Part shown: in pieces, positions 23,854 through 32,171 of the stretch | Numbering within the stretch: position 1 is the first letter of the stretch | Layout: each line of letters begins with the position of its first letter | Source of the DNA: Vescimonas fastidiosa | GTDB taxonomy: Bacteria > Bacillota > Clostridia > Oscillospirales > Oscillospiraceae | Length of the DNA stretch: 64,000 nucleotides | Assembly (NCBI RefSeq): GCF_018326305.1 | Contig: NZ_AP023416.1 | Coordinates: 682,001-746,000 of the forward strand | Direction of reading: 5' to 3' | Program-made: the position numbers and the translations under genes | The notes under the pieces: model-generated | Database searches by the model: none | The model's input: only the letters and a program-made list of their open reading frames with translations | What the model was told of the DNA's origin: nothing

Positions 23854-26496
23854 ATGAAACCGGAATATTTACAGTCAGCGGAGGAGGTCCTGTGCAGTCA
23901 GGGCAGCCAGCGGGGTGGGCTCACCTCACAGGAGGCTGCCGCTCGCCTGGAGAAGCACGGCCCCAACCGCCTGCAGGAGGCCAAGAAGATCACCAACCTC
24001 CAGCGTTTTTTGCAGCAGCTGAAGGATCCTATGCTGCTGATTTTGATGGCCGCCGCCGCGGTGTCCGCCGTTACCAGTATTCTCTCCGGGGAGAAGCTGA
24101 CGGAGGTTATCATCATCCTGGCGGTGGTGCTGCTGAACGCCGTTTTGGGCGTGGTGCAGGAGAGTAAGGCTGAGGCCGCCATTGAGGCCCTGCAAACCAT
24201 GACCGCCGCCACCAGCAAGGTGCTGCGGGACGGCAAGATCACCGTGCTGCACAGCGCCGACCTGGTGCCCGGAGATGTGGTGCTGTTGGAGGCCGGAGAC
24301 GCCGTGCCCGCCGATGGTCGGCTGCTGGAGTCCGCTTCCCTGAAAATCGAGGAGGCCGCCCTCACCGGCGAGAGCGTTCCGGTGAATAAGACCGCCGAGA
24401 CCATCAGCGCCGAGGGGGATGTGCCCCTGGGCGACCGGAAAAATATGTGCTATATGGGCTCCACCGTGGTCTATGGCCGGGGTAGCGCCGTCATCACCGC
24501 CACCGGCATGGACACCGAAATGGGCAAGATCGCCGGGGTTCTGGCCCGGACGGAGCAGGAGGAGACCCCCCTCCAGCGCAAGCTGACCCAGCTGGGCAAG
24601 ACCCTTTCCTACCTGGTGCTGGCCATCTGTGTGTTTATCTTTGTGTTTGACCTGCTGGTGGAGGGTGACTACTCCCTGGAGGCCATTCTGAAAACCTTCA
24701 TGGTGGCCGTTTCCCTGGCTGTGGCCGCCATTCCCGAGGGCCTGGCTACGGTGGTGACGGTGGTATTGTCCATCGGCGTTACCAACATGAGTAAGCGCGG
24801 GGCGGTGATCCGCCGTCTGACGGCGGTGGAGACCTTGGGCTGCACCCAGGTCATTTGCTCCGATAAGACCGGCACCCTTACCCAGAATAAGATGACCGTG
24901 GTGGACCACACAGGCCCCCAGCGGCTCCTGGCCACGGCCATGGCTCTGTGCAGCGACGCTGCCTGGACAGAGGAGGGAGCCCAGGGCGAGCCTACGGAGG
25001 CGGCTCTGGTGAATTTCGCCGCCGAGGCGGGGCTGAAAAAACCCCTGCTGGAGGAGCAGCAGCCCCGGGTGGCCGAGGCCCCCTTTGACTCCTCCCGAAA
25101 GATGATGTCCACCGTCCACCAGATCGACGGCGGCTTTATCCAGTATACCAAGGGCGCCCCGGATGAGGTGCTGCGCCTTTGCACCTGCTATATAGAGAGC
25201 GGCGAAATGCGCCCCATGACCGAGGAAAAGCGCCGGGCTATTCTGCTGGAGAATAAGGCTATGGCCGACCGGGCCCTCCGGGTCCTGGCCGCCGCCCAGC
25301 GCAGCTGGGGCGACAAGCTGCCCGAGGATATAAGCCCCGAGACCCTGGAGCAGGATCTGTGCTTCATAGGTCTGGCGGGCATGATCGACCCCGTGCGTCC
25401 GGAGGTGAAGGACGCCATCCACCAGTGCCGTAAGGCGGGCATCCGCCCGGTGATGATCACCGGTGACCATAAGGACACCGCCGTGGCCATCGCCAAGGAG
25501 CTGGATATTCTCGACAGCGCCGACCAGGCCATCACCGGCAGCGCCCTTAACGACCTGACGGATGAGGAGCTTGCGGAGGCTGTGCCCAGGTACAGCGTCT
25601 ATGCCCGGGTCCAGCCGGAGCATAAGGTGCGCATCGTCAGTGCCTGGAAAAAGCGCGGAGCCATTACCGCCATGACCGGCGACGGCGTCAACGATGCCCC
25701 CAGCATCAAGACCGCCGACATCGGTGTGGGTATGGGCATCACCGGCACCGATGTCACCAAGAATGTGGCGGACATGGTCCTCTCCGATGATAACTTTGCC
25801 ACCATCGTGGGCGCGGTGGGCGAGGGCCGCCGCATTTACGACAATATCCGCAAGACCATCCAGTTCCTCCTGGCCTCCAATATGAGCGAGGTGCTGGGCG
25901 TGTTCACCGCCACCCTCCTGGGCTTCACCCTGCTGGGGCCGGTGCATCTGCTGTTTATCAATCTTATTACCGACTGCTTCCCGGCCCTGGCCCTGGGCCT
26001 GGAGAAGGCGGAGCCGGATGTGATGGATCGGCCGCCCCGGGACAGCCACGACGGCATCTTTGCCGGCGGCCTGGGCCTGGATATTCTGTATCAGGGCGTG
26101 CTTATCACCGTCATTACCCTGGCCTCCTATATCATCGGCCACTGCGTGGAGGTGGGGTATTTCGAGATGCCCTCCGGCGTCTCTCCCCACGGCATGACCA
26201 TGGCCTTTTTGACCATGAGCATGTGCGAGATATTCCACAGCTTCAATATGCGCTTCCAGCGCCGCAGCATCTTCTCCGGCCACAGCCATAATAAAGTCCT
26301 GTGGGCGGCCATGCTGGGCAGCCTCCTTATAACCACCCTGGTCCTGGAGGTGGGGCCCATTGCCGATGCCTTCGGCTTCACCCCTGTGGGCTGGGCCGAG
26401 TACGGTATCGCCCTGGCCCTGGCCGTGCTGGTGATCCCGGTGGTGGAGCTGGTGAAGTTCTTCCAGCGCCGTGCCGCAAAGAAAAAGCACAAATAA
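23854..26496 (+). CDS. P2-type cation-transporting ATPase (Ca2+/Mn2+ class)
   Basis: An 880-residue P-type ATPase of the SERCA/PMCA-like class. It has an N-terminal cation-ATPase domain, a first helix pair (about 55-100), the actuator loop with LTGESVPV, PEGL in the ion-binding helix 4, the phosphorylated Asp337 in SDKTGTLT, the nucleotide domain with KGAPDEVL, the hinge TGDGVNDAPS, and a C-terminal six-helix cation-ATPase domain. ATG 23854 follows AAAGGAGGA. The Mn2+ riboswitch in its leader points to export of Mn2+ (or Ca2+/Mn2+), a role shown for similar genes in other bacteria; the ion is inferred from regulation. Confidence 0.93.
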   Translation: MKPEYLQSAEEVLCSQGSQRGGLTSQEAAARLEKHGPNRLQEAKKITNLQRFLQQLKDPMLLILMAAAAVSAVTSILSGEKLTEVIIILAVVLLNAVLGVVQESKAEAAIEALQTMTAATSKVLRDGKITVLHSADLVPGDVVLLEAGDAVPADGRLLESASLKIEEAALTGESVPVNKTAETISAEGDVPLGDRKNMCYMGSTVVYGRGSAVITATGMDTEMGKIAGVLARTEQEETPLQRKLTQLGKTLSYLVLAICVFIFVFDLLVEGDYSLEAILKTFMVAVSLAVAAIPEGLATVVTVVLSIGVTNMSKRGAVIRRLTAVETLGCTQVICSDKTGTLTQNKMTVVDHTGPQRLLATAMALCSDAAWTEEGAQGEPTEAALVNFAAEAGLKKPLLEEQQPRVAEAPFDSSRKMMSTVHQIDGGFIQYTKGAPDEVLRLCTCYIESGEMRPMTEEKRRAILLENKAMADRALRVLAAAQRSWGDKLPEDISPETLEQDLCFIGLAGMIDPVRPEVKDAIHQCRKAGIRPVMITGDHKDTAVAIAKELDILDSADQAITGSALNDLTDEELAEAVPRYSVYARVQPEHKVRIVSAWKKRGAITAMTGDGVNDAPSIKTADIGVGMGITGTDVTKNVADMVLSDDNFATIVGAVGEGRRIYDNIRKTIQFLLASNMSEVLGVFTATLLGFTLLGPVHLLFINLITDCFPALALGLEKAEPDVMDRPPRDSHDGIFAGGLGLDILYQGVLITVITLASYIIGHCVEVGYFEMPSGVSPHGMTMAFLTMSMCEIFHSFNMRFQRRSIFSGHSHNKVLWAAMLGSLLITTLVLEVGPIADAFGFTPVGWAEYGIALALAVLVIPVVELVKFFQRRAAKKKHK

Positions 26497-26515
26497 TCAT
26501 AATAGATATATGCAG

Positions 26516-26546
26516 GAAAAAGACCGCCTCTCGGCGGTCTTTTTTC
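26516..26546 (+). terminator. Terminator after the P-type ATPase
   Basis: Stem AAAAAGACCGCC-TCTC-GGCGGTCTTTTTT. Confidence 0.92.
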
Positions 26547-26559
26547 GTGGCGCGGATAT

Positions 26560-27045
26560 TCGGTTGTAGGGACCGATGCCTACATCGGCCCGAACCGGGT
26601 TTGCACAAATTTCCTTGTCATCCGTAGGCCCGGACGCCCCTGTCCACCCGTCCGGGCTTGCACCGCATTTCTTATAATGTGTCATTGCGAAGCCGGTGCG
26701 CACACCGGCTGTGGCAATCCGTAACTCCCGTCCTTACAGGCCCCCTTGCCTAAAGGGGGCTGGCACGGCGAAGCCGTGACTGGGGGATTCCAAGCAGGCA
26801 CTTTCTTGCCAAACCTCCGTAGGGGCCGATGGTCCTGTTGCGGTGCCCAAAATTTTTGCGCTGCCTTACGGCGAACGCTTAAAATTTTGACCGCGGCCAC
26901 TCGCTCACTTCGCTTTCTCTGCCACCGGCAGCGCTCAGTTCGCTCCCCACATCGGCCCGCACACCGCACTTCTTGTAACCCACCCTACGCAAGCATTCCA
27001 GCATTTTCGTAGGGGCGACCCTTGCGGTCGCCCGCCCCCGTCTCA
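26560..27045. repeat. Intergenic repeat island (26.5-27.0 kb)
   Basis: Contains short GTAGGGG palindromes at about 26567-26594 and 27009-27031, a TGTCATTGCGA repeat at 26683-26722, the GGCCCCCTTGCC...GGGGGATTCC repeat at about 26739-26790, and element S2. No gene is supported. Confidence 0.8.
26825..26958 (-). repeat. S-family structured repeat, copy S2
   Basis: Inverted copy of S1 with few differences. On the minus strand the hairpin reads CTGCCGGTGGCAG where S1 has CTGCCAGTGGCAG, and the right flank again lies within the halves of a GGGCCGATG-type palindrome. Confidence 0.78.
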
Positions 27046-27052
27046 TTCCGAT

Positions 27053-27631
27053 TTAATCAAATTCAATGGGCGTTCTTACGCAGACCTCCCGGATCTTTTC
27101 CTGCAGGGCCTTTAGATCCACGAAAGCCTCCGGCTTCTTGCTTCCGTCCCGGAGCAGGGCTGCCGGGTGGTACATGGCTGTCATCAGCACACCGTTTTTC
27201 TCACAGAACTGCCCATGCTCCCGGGTGATCTTGAAATTCTCCCGTATCAGCTCCATGGCCGCAATGCGCCCCAGGCACACAATGATCTTGGGCCGCAGAA
27301 GCGCCACCTGCCGCCGCAGATAGCCGATGCAGGCGTCCTTTTCCACATTCAGCGGGTCCCGGTTCTGGGGCGGACGGCACTTGACGATGTTGGCGATGTA
27401 TACCGCCTCCCGCTTCAGACCGATCATTTCCAGCATATCATCCAGCAGCTTCCCGGCGGCGCCCACGAAGGGTACGCCCTCTGCGTCCTCGTTGGCCCCG
27501 GGCCCCTCACCGATGAACAGGACCTCCGCCTCTCGGCTTCCCACGCCGAACACCACATTTTTCCGGGTCCGGCTCAGGGCGCAGGCCTGGCAGCTTCTGC
27601 ATTCGTTTTCCAATTTCTCCCATTCGGACAT
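27053..27631 (-). CDS. Type 4 uracil-DNA glycosylase (Fe-S)
   Basis: A 192-residue base-excision repair enzyme of UDG family 4. Four cysteines for the 4Fe-4S cluster are visible: the pair in CQAC near the N-terminus, one in NIVKCRPPQNRDP and one in EKDACIGYL. Motif 1 is FIGEGPGANED (usually GEAPG) and the late motif is MYHPAALLR. ATG 27631 is preceded by GGGGGAGG; the open frame continues 13 codons upstream without a site. It is divergent from the CmpB-like gene. Function is confident by family. Confidence 0.93.
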   Translation of the reverse strand: MSEWEKLENECRSCQACALSRTRKNVVFGVGSREAEVLFIGEGPGANEDAEGVPFVGAAGKLLDDMLEMIGLKREAVYIANIVKCRPPQNRDPLNVEKDACIGYLRRQVALLRPKIIVCLGRIAAMELIRENFKITREHGQFCEKNGVLMTAMYHPAALLRDGSKKPEAFVDLKALQEKIREVCVRTPIEFD

Positions 27632-27708
27632 AGCTTTTCCTCCCCCTATTTTCAAAATCGGGCATAACACCGCCGCCTGGGTGAAAAACTGAAAGGCGAG
27701 GTGATCAT

Positions 27709-28248
27709 ATGATCTGGTTTTGGACCTTTATTTTTTACAGCCTGGCGGGCTATGGCCTGGAAAAGCTCTACGCCTTCGCCGTCCGAGCCCGGCATCGGGT
27801 GCGCAAGTGCTTTCTGCTGCTGCCTCTGTGCCCGGTGTACGGCCTGGCCATGGTGGCGGTGCTTCGCCTGGCGGGGGACACGGAGAGCTTTTGGCAGCTG
27901 GCCCTGTATGGAGGGATCCTCTGCACCGCCGTGGAGTACGCCGTGCATTTTCTCTATGAAAAATGCCTGGGCGTCCTGTTTTGGGATTACAGCGGCACCC
28001 ACTTAGACCTCCACCGGCGCATCTGCTTCCCCTTTGCCGTGGCCTGGGGACTGCTCTCGGCCCTGGCGGTGCGCCTGGTGCAGCCGCGTATTGCCCCGGT
28101 GCTGGCGAGTATCTCTCCGGAGGCGACCTTAGCTGCGGTGCTGCTGCTCATGGCCGACAGCTTCTTTACCGTCCGTCTCCTGCGCCGCAGCCATAATATA
28201 GACCTCTTAGGCCTTAAAAACCTCTGGGCGGAATTGCATCAGATATAA
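27709..28248 (+). CDS. Putative ABC-transporter type IV / CmpB family membrane protein
   Basis: A 179-residue membrane protein with five or six hydrophobic helices and the signature FWDYSGTHLDLHRRICFP, diagnostic of PF06541 (often annotated 'putative ABC transporter permease' or CmpB). No ATPase is adjacent, and the transporter label in databases is not demonstrated. It has a GAGGTG site before ATG 27709. Its 3' end overlaps the convergent hydrolase gene by 10 bases. Confidence 0.8.
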   Translation: MIWFWTFIFYSLAGYGLEKLYAFAVRARHRVRKCFLLLPLCPVYGLAMVAVLRLAGDTESFWQLALYGGILCTAVEYAVHFLYEKCLGVLFWDYSGTHLDLHRRICFPFAVAWGLLSALAVRLVQPRIAPVLASISPEATLAAVLLLMADSFFTVRLLRRSHNIDLLGLKNLWAELHQI

Positions 28249-29177
28249 CGGGAAAGCCAATTCAAAATGTCGTTATACACCGTCTCCTGCATGGCCTTTT
28301 CATTGAGGATCTCGTGCCGCAGGCCGGGGTAGAGCTGAATGGAAACATCCTGCATCCCGGCGGCCCGGAAGGCATCATATGACCGCCGCACGCCCTTTCC
28401 CATGTTGCCCACCGGGTCATCCTGCCCGGCGATGAACAGCACCGGCATAGAGGTGTCCATCCTTGCCAGGTTCCCCCGCTTCTGATTGAAGCGGATACCC
28501 CCCAGCATATCCCGGAACAGGCCCACCGTAGCGTCCGCTCCGCACAGGGGGTCGGCGATGTAGCGGTCCACATTCTCCGTGTCTGCCGAGAGCCAGTCCA
28601 CGCCCGTGCGGTTGGGGGCAAAGGCCCGGTTATACCCGCCGAAGGCCATCTCGGTGACAAAGGGACTGGTGGAGTCCGGTCCGTTTTTATAGAGGAAGCG
28701 CTTGGCGACCAAGGTGCCGCCTGTGAGCATATAGCCCGGCTGCCAGCCGGTGCCCATGATGACGGCGGCCTTTTTCTCCCCGGGATAGCGGATGAGATAC
28801 GACCGGGTGAGAAATGACCCCATGCTGTGCCCCAGGATAAGCTGAGGCAGACGCTTATAGCGCTTGGCCAAAATCAGGTGCAGGCCGTGGATGTCGTCCA
28901 CCGCGTGCTTCCATCCGTCCTTTTCCCCGAAATATACCGGCGTGCCTCCCTGGGGCAGGGACTTGCCGTGGCCCAGGTGGTCGTGCCCGGCCACCACGAT
29001 GCCCTGGCTATTCAGAAACCGGGCAAAGTCGTCGTACCGCTCAATGTGTTCTGCCACACCGTGGGCGATCTGCAAAACACCCCGGAACTTGATTTTTTCC
29101 TCCGGGGTCCAGATGCACCCGTGCAGCTGGGTCTTTCCGTCGGAGGAGAGGAAACGGAAATGTTCACAATTTGTCAT
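28239..29177 (-). CDS. Alpha/beta hydrolase (serine aminopeptidase S33 / lysophospholipase-like)
   Basis: A 312-residue cytosolic hydrolase resembling monoacylglycerol lipases. The oxyanion region is IAHGVAEHIERYD, the nucleophile Ser lies in LGHSMGSFL, the acid in AGQDDPVGN and the catalytic His in LRHEILNE. AAGGAGCG precedes the ATG. No signal peptide. It is divergent from glpK (80 bp apart), and together with it hints at acylglycerol use: release of glycerol here, phosphorylation there. That link is an inference from neighbourhood. Confidence 0.87.
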   Translation of the reverse strand: MTNCEHFRFLSSDGKTQLHGCIWTPEEKIKFRGVLQIAHGVAEHIERYDDFARFLNSQGIVVAGHDHLGHGKSLPQGGTPVYFGEKDGWKHAVDDIHGLHLILAKRYKRLPQLILGHSMGSFLTRSYLIRYPGEKKAAVIMGTGWQPGYMLTGGTLVAKRFLYKNGPDSTSPFVTEMAFGGYNRAFAPNRTGVDWLSADTENVDRYIADPLCGADATVGLFRDMLGGIRFNQKRGNLARMDTSMPVLFIAGQDDPVGNMGKGVRRSYDAFRAAGMQDVSIQLYPGLRHEILNEKAMQETVYNDILNWLSRYI

Positions 29178-29257
29178 AGAATCGGCGCTCCTTCCGTGGT
29201 ATACTATCAGCGTAGTATTATATCACATCGGTGTGAAAAAGAAAAGAGGAGAAGCCA

Positions 29258-30751
29258 ATGGAGCAGTATATTCTGGCGCTGGACCAGGGAACCACCAGCT
29301 CCCGCGCCATTCTGTTTGACCGCCGCGGTCAGATCGCCTCGGTGGGCCAATACGACTTTCCCCAGATCTATCCCCAGGCCGGCTGGGTGGAGCACGACCC
29401 GGCAGACATTTGGGGGTCTGAGAGCCGGGCGGCGGCAGAGGCTCTGCGCGCCGTAAAGCCGGGCCAGGTGCTGGGCATCGGCGTCACCAACCAGCGGGAG
29501 ACCACCCTGCTGTGGGACAAAAAAACCGGCGAGCCGGTGTATAACGCCATTGTCTGGCAGTGCCGCCGCACGGCGGAGATGTGCGAGGAGCTGAAAAAGC
29601 GGGGCCTTACGGAGCGGATTCAGGCCACCACCGGCCTCCTGCTGGATGCCTATTTTTCGGCCACGAAAATCTGCTGGATATTGGATAATGTCCCCGGGGC
29701 CCGGGATCGGGCGGAGCGTGGCGAGCTGCTCTTCGGCACCGTGGAGAGCTACCTCATCTGGAAGCTCACCGGCAGCCATGTGACGGACTACTCCAATGCC
29801 TCCCGTACCATGCTCTTCGATATTCATAACCTCCGCTGGGACGAGGAGCTGTGCGACATTTTGCATATTCCCATGTCCGCCCTGCCCCGGCCCGTGTCCA
29901 ACAGCGAGATCTACGGCACCGTGAAGCCCGATATTCCCGGCTTTGAAAAGGTGGCGGGGGTTCCGGTGTGCGGTGCGGCGGGGGACCAGCAGGCGGCCCT
30001 CTTCGGCCAGGGGTGCTTTGCTCCCGGCCAGGCTAAAAATACATACGGCACCGGCTGCTTTACCCTGATAAATGTAGGCACGGACCCGGTGCGCAGCCGG
30101 GCGGGCCTGGTCACCTCCGTTGCCTGGCAGGTAAAAGGTAAAACCTGCTACGCCCTGGAGGGCAGCGTTTTTAACGGCGGCAGCACCATCCAGTGGCTGC
30201 GGGACGAGCTGGGTATCATAAGCTCCGCCCCGGAGATCAATACCCTGGCGGCCACGGTCCCTTCCTCCGGCGGCGTGGTGGTGGTGCCCGCCTTCACAGG
30301 CCTGGGCGCTCCCTATTGGGATATGTATGCCCGGGGCGCCATCCTGGGTCTGACCCGGGGCACGGGCCGGGCCCATATTGCCCGGGCGGTGCTGGAGTGC
30401 ATCGCCTACCAGGTCACGGACCTGATGCTGGCCATGCGCCAGGACGCCGGGTGCGACATTGCCTGCCTGCGGGTGGACGGCGGCGCCAGCGTCAGCGACC
30501 TGCTGATGCAGCTCCAGGCCGACGGTCTGCGCATCCCCGTGGATCGTCCCGCCATGGTGGAGACCACCGCCTTCGGCGCGGCGGCTCTGGCGGGTCTGGC
30601 CTGCGGTATGTGGAGCAGCCTGGAGGAGCTGGAGACCCTCCGCCGCAGCGACCGGGTGTTCCTGCCCCAGAGGGTCCAGAGCGAATGCGACGAGGAATAC
30701 CGTCTCTGGAAGCGGGCCGTAGCCCGGGCCGCCGACTGGATCGAGCATTAA
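29258..30751 (+). CDS. glpK: Glycerol kinase
   Basis: A 497-residue FGGY-family kinase making glycerol-3-phosphate. The ATP motif ALDQGTTSSRAI, the substrate segment TNQRETTLLWD, the FGGY signatures GAAGDQQAALFGQGC and VDGGASVSDLLMQ are all intact, and length is normal. AGAGGAG precedes ATG. No glpF or glpD lies beside it; the upstream divergent gene is a lipase-like hydrolase. Confidence 0.96.
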   Translation: MEQYILALDQGTTSSRAILFDRRGQIASVGQYDFPQIYPQAGWVEHDPADIWGSESRAAAEALRAVKPGQVLGIGVTNQRETTLLWDKKTGEPVYNAIVWQCRRTAEMCEELKKRGLTERIQATTGLLLDAYFSATKICWILDNVPGARDRAERGELLFGTVESYLIWKLTGSHVTDYSNASRTMLFDIHNLRWDEELCDILHIPMSALPRPVSNSEIYGTVKPDIPGFEKVAGVPVCGAAGDQQAALFGQGCFAPGQAKNTYGTGCFTLINVGTDPVRSRAGLVTSVAWQVKGKTCYALEGSVFNGGSTIQWLRDELGIISSAPEINTLAATVPSSGGVVVVPAFTGLGAPYWDMYARGAILGLTRGTGRAHIARAVLECIAYQVTDLMLAMRQDAGCDIACLRVDGGASVSDLLMQLQADGLRIPVDRPAMVETTAFGAAALAGLACGMWSSLEELETLRRSDRVFLPQRVQSECDEEYRLWKRAVARAADWIEH

Positions 30752-30774
30752 AAACAGCAATAGATAACACCCCC

Positions 30775-30985
30775 CCGTAGGGGCCGATGCCTACATCGGC
30801 CCGCCTACTGTACCCCTTGTACCCCTCCGTAGGGGCCGATGCCTACATCGGCCCGCCTACCGTACCCCTTGTAACCCTCCGTAGGGGCCGATGCCTACAT
30901 CGGCCCGCCCACCGCACCCCTTGTACCCCCCCGTAGGGGCGGACGCCTCTGTCCGCCCGCCCGGGCTTGCACCGCAGCTCTTGCG
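30775..30985. repeat. 52-bp tandem array of short palindromes
   Basis: Four units begin at 30775, 30827, 30879 and 30931, an exact 52-bp period. Units 1-3 carry GGGCCGATG-CCTA-CATCGGCCC and a linker ending CCCCTTGTA; unit 4 has the same frame but a different stem, GGGCGGAC-GCCTCT-GTCCGCCC. A truncated TGTCATTGCG repeat follows near 30990. Confidence 0.9.
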
Positions 30986-31025
30986 AAAATAGTGTCATTG
31001 CGCGTCCCCCACCCCCATCTTTCTC

Positions 31026-31054
31026 TTGCAAACCCTAAAAAAATTTTGTATAAT
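31026..31054 (+). promoter_or_regulatory. Promoter of the zinc-ribbon gene
   Basis: TTGCAA at 31026-31031, 17-base spacer, TATAAT at 31049-31054. Confidence 0.82.
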
Positions 31055-31089
31055 AACCAAAACCGCAAAATGTGAAAGGAGATTATAAT

Positions 31090-31506
31090 ATGGCATTTTT
31101 TGATGAATTGACCAAGAAGGCGCAGACCTATGCAGGCGTAGCCGTGGATAAGGCAAAGGATCTGGCAGGTGCCGCCAGCGAGAAGGCCAAGGAAGTGGCC
31201 GACTCCGCCAAGATCAATATGGCCATCCTGTCTGAGCAGCGGGAGCTGGATAAGAATTACAAGGCCATCGGCGAGTGGTTTGTAGCCGAGTACGGCGAAG
31301 ATATTCCGGATGCTGTGAAGGATGTGGTGGAGGCTGTGAACGCCTCCAAGGCCAAGATCGCCGAGCTGGAGGCCTCCAAGCCCCAGAAGGACGAGGAGGA
31401 AGAGCCCGCCGAGCGTACCTGCCCTGTCTGCGGCACCACCGCCGACAGCAAGTTCTGCCCCGAGTGCGGCGCCCCCATGGGCGAGGCCAAGGATACCCAG
31501 GAGTAA
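31090..31506 (+). CDS. Zinc-ribbon protein with N-terminal amphipathic helix
   Basis: A 138-residue protein. The N-terminal half (KAQTYAGVAVDKAKDLAGAA and onward) is one long Ala/Lys-rich amphipathic helix that could lie on a membrane or coil with a partner; the C-terminus is a rubredoxin-like zinc ribbon with two CxxC pairs, CPVCGTTADSKFCPECG. Such proteins are common in Clostridia and of unknown function. AAAGGAG precedes ATG 31090. Monocistronic, with its own promoter and terminator. Confidence 0.82.
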   Translation: MAFFDELTKKAQTYAGVAVDKAKDLAGAASEKAKEVADSAKINMAILSEQRELDKNYKAIGEWFVAEYGEDIPDAVKDVVEAVNASKAKIAELEASKPQKDEEEEPAERTCPVCGTTADSKFCPECGAPMGEAKDTQE

Positions 31507-31520
31507 TGAACCCCGAAATC

Positions 31521-31552
31521 AAAAAGGGCGGCGCATCGCGCCGCCCTTTTTA
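31521..31552 (+). terminator. Terminator after the zinc-ribbon gene
   Basis: Stem AAAAAGGGCGGCGC-ATC-GCGCCGCCCTTTTT. Confidence 0.93.
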
Positions 31553-31659
31553 GAGCAAAAGCCACCCGGCAGCGGAGGCCCCTACGAAATTGCTTGTAGG
31601 GGCGTCCGCCTCTGTCCGCCCATGGCGATTTGCCTTACCATAACTATTATAATATACGA

Positions 31660-32109
31660 TTATTTCGGAAATTCCAGGCCAAACACCCCGCCGTCCTCTC
31701 CCAGCAGCACCACATCTCCGGCCACCACCGCGCCGTCGCATTGCAGCAGGTTCACCTGGGCGTCCCTGCGCCCACCGGGGTAGTTGGTCACCCGGTAGGT
31801 GTAGCGGCACACCACCTTCCCCCCGCAGTCCGCAAAGGGCAGCCCCTGCTCCGTTTGCAGGGCCAGGTAGTCCTCGTAGCCCTTGAGGTCCGCCGGCAGC
31901 TTTATTTGCAGCGTCTCCACCGGCTCCGGCTCCACCTGCCAGCCCAGCTTTTCCAGGTAGGTGACGCGGCCCTCGTTGCCGCCCGGATATACCCTTTCGG
32001 CCCCTTTTCCTCTCCCCCGGGAGAGCAGCAGCACGGCCCCCACCGCAATAACCAGGACTATCGCCGCCGCCGGCAGCAGCTTTCGGCGGGAAAAGCATAG
32101 CATTTTCAT
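31660..32109 (-). CDS. DUF4830 domain-containing membrane-anchored protein
   Basis: A 149-residue protein with an N-terminal membrane helix (about residues 12-30, preceded by RRK) and an extracytoplasmic DUF4830 domain: YLEKLGWQVEPEPVE, the core CRYTYRVTNYPG and a C-terminal strand set. The family is restricted mostly to Clostridia and has no known function. ATG 32109 follows GGGGTGATC. It reads away from the rsuA-like gene, 62 bases apart. Confidence 0.78.
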   Translation of the reverse strand: MKMLCFSRRKLLPAAAIVLVIAVGAVLLLSRGRGKGAERVYPGGNEGRVTYLEKLGWQVEPEPVETLQIKLPADLKGYEDYLALQTEQGLPFADCGGKVVCRYTYRVTNYPGGRRDAQVNLLQCDGAVVAGDVVLLGEDGGVFGLEFPK

Positions 32110-32171
32110 CTCGATCACCCCGGACCAGCCTATGCGCGCTGCGCCCGGGATATGCACACAGGAGAAAAAAC

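Noticed and set aside
30775..30985. CRISPR array suggested by evenly spaced palindromic units
   Set aside because: The period is exact, but the stretches between palindromes are near-identical linkers, not unique spacers, and no cas gene is present.
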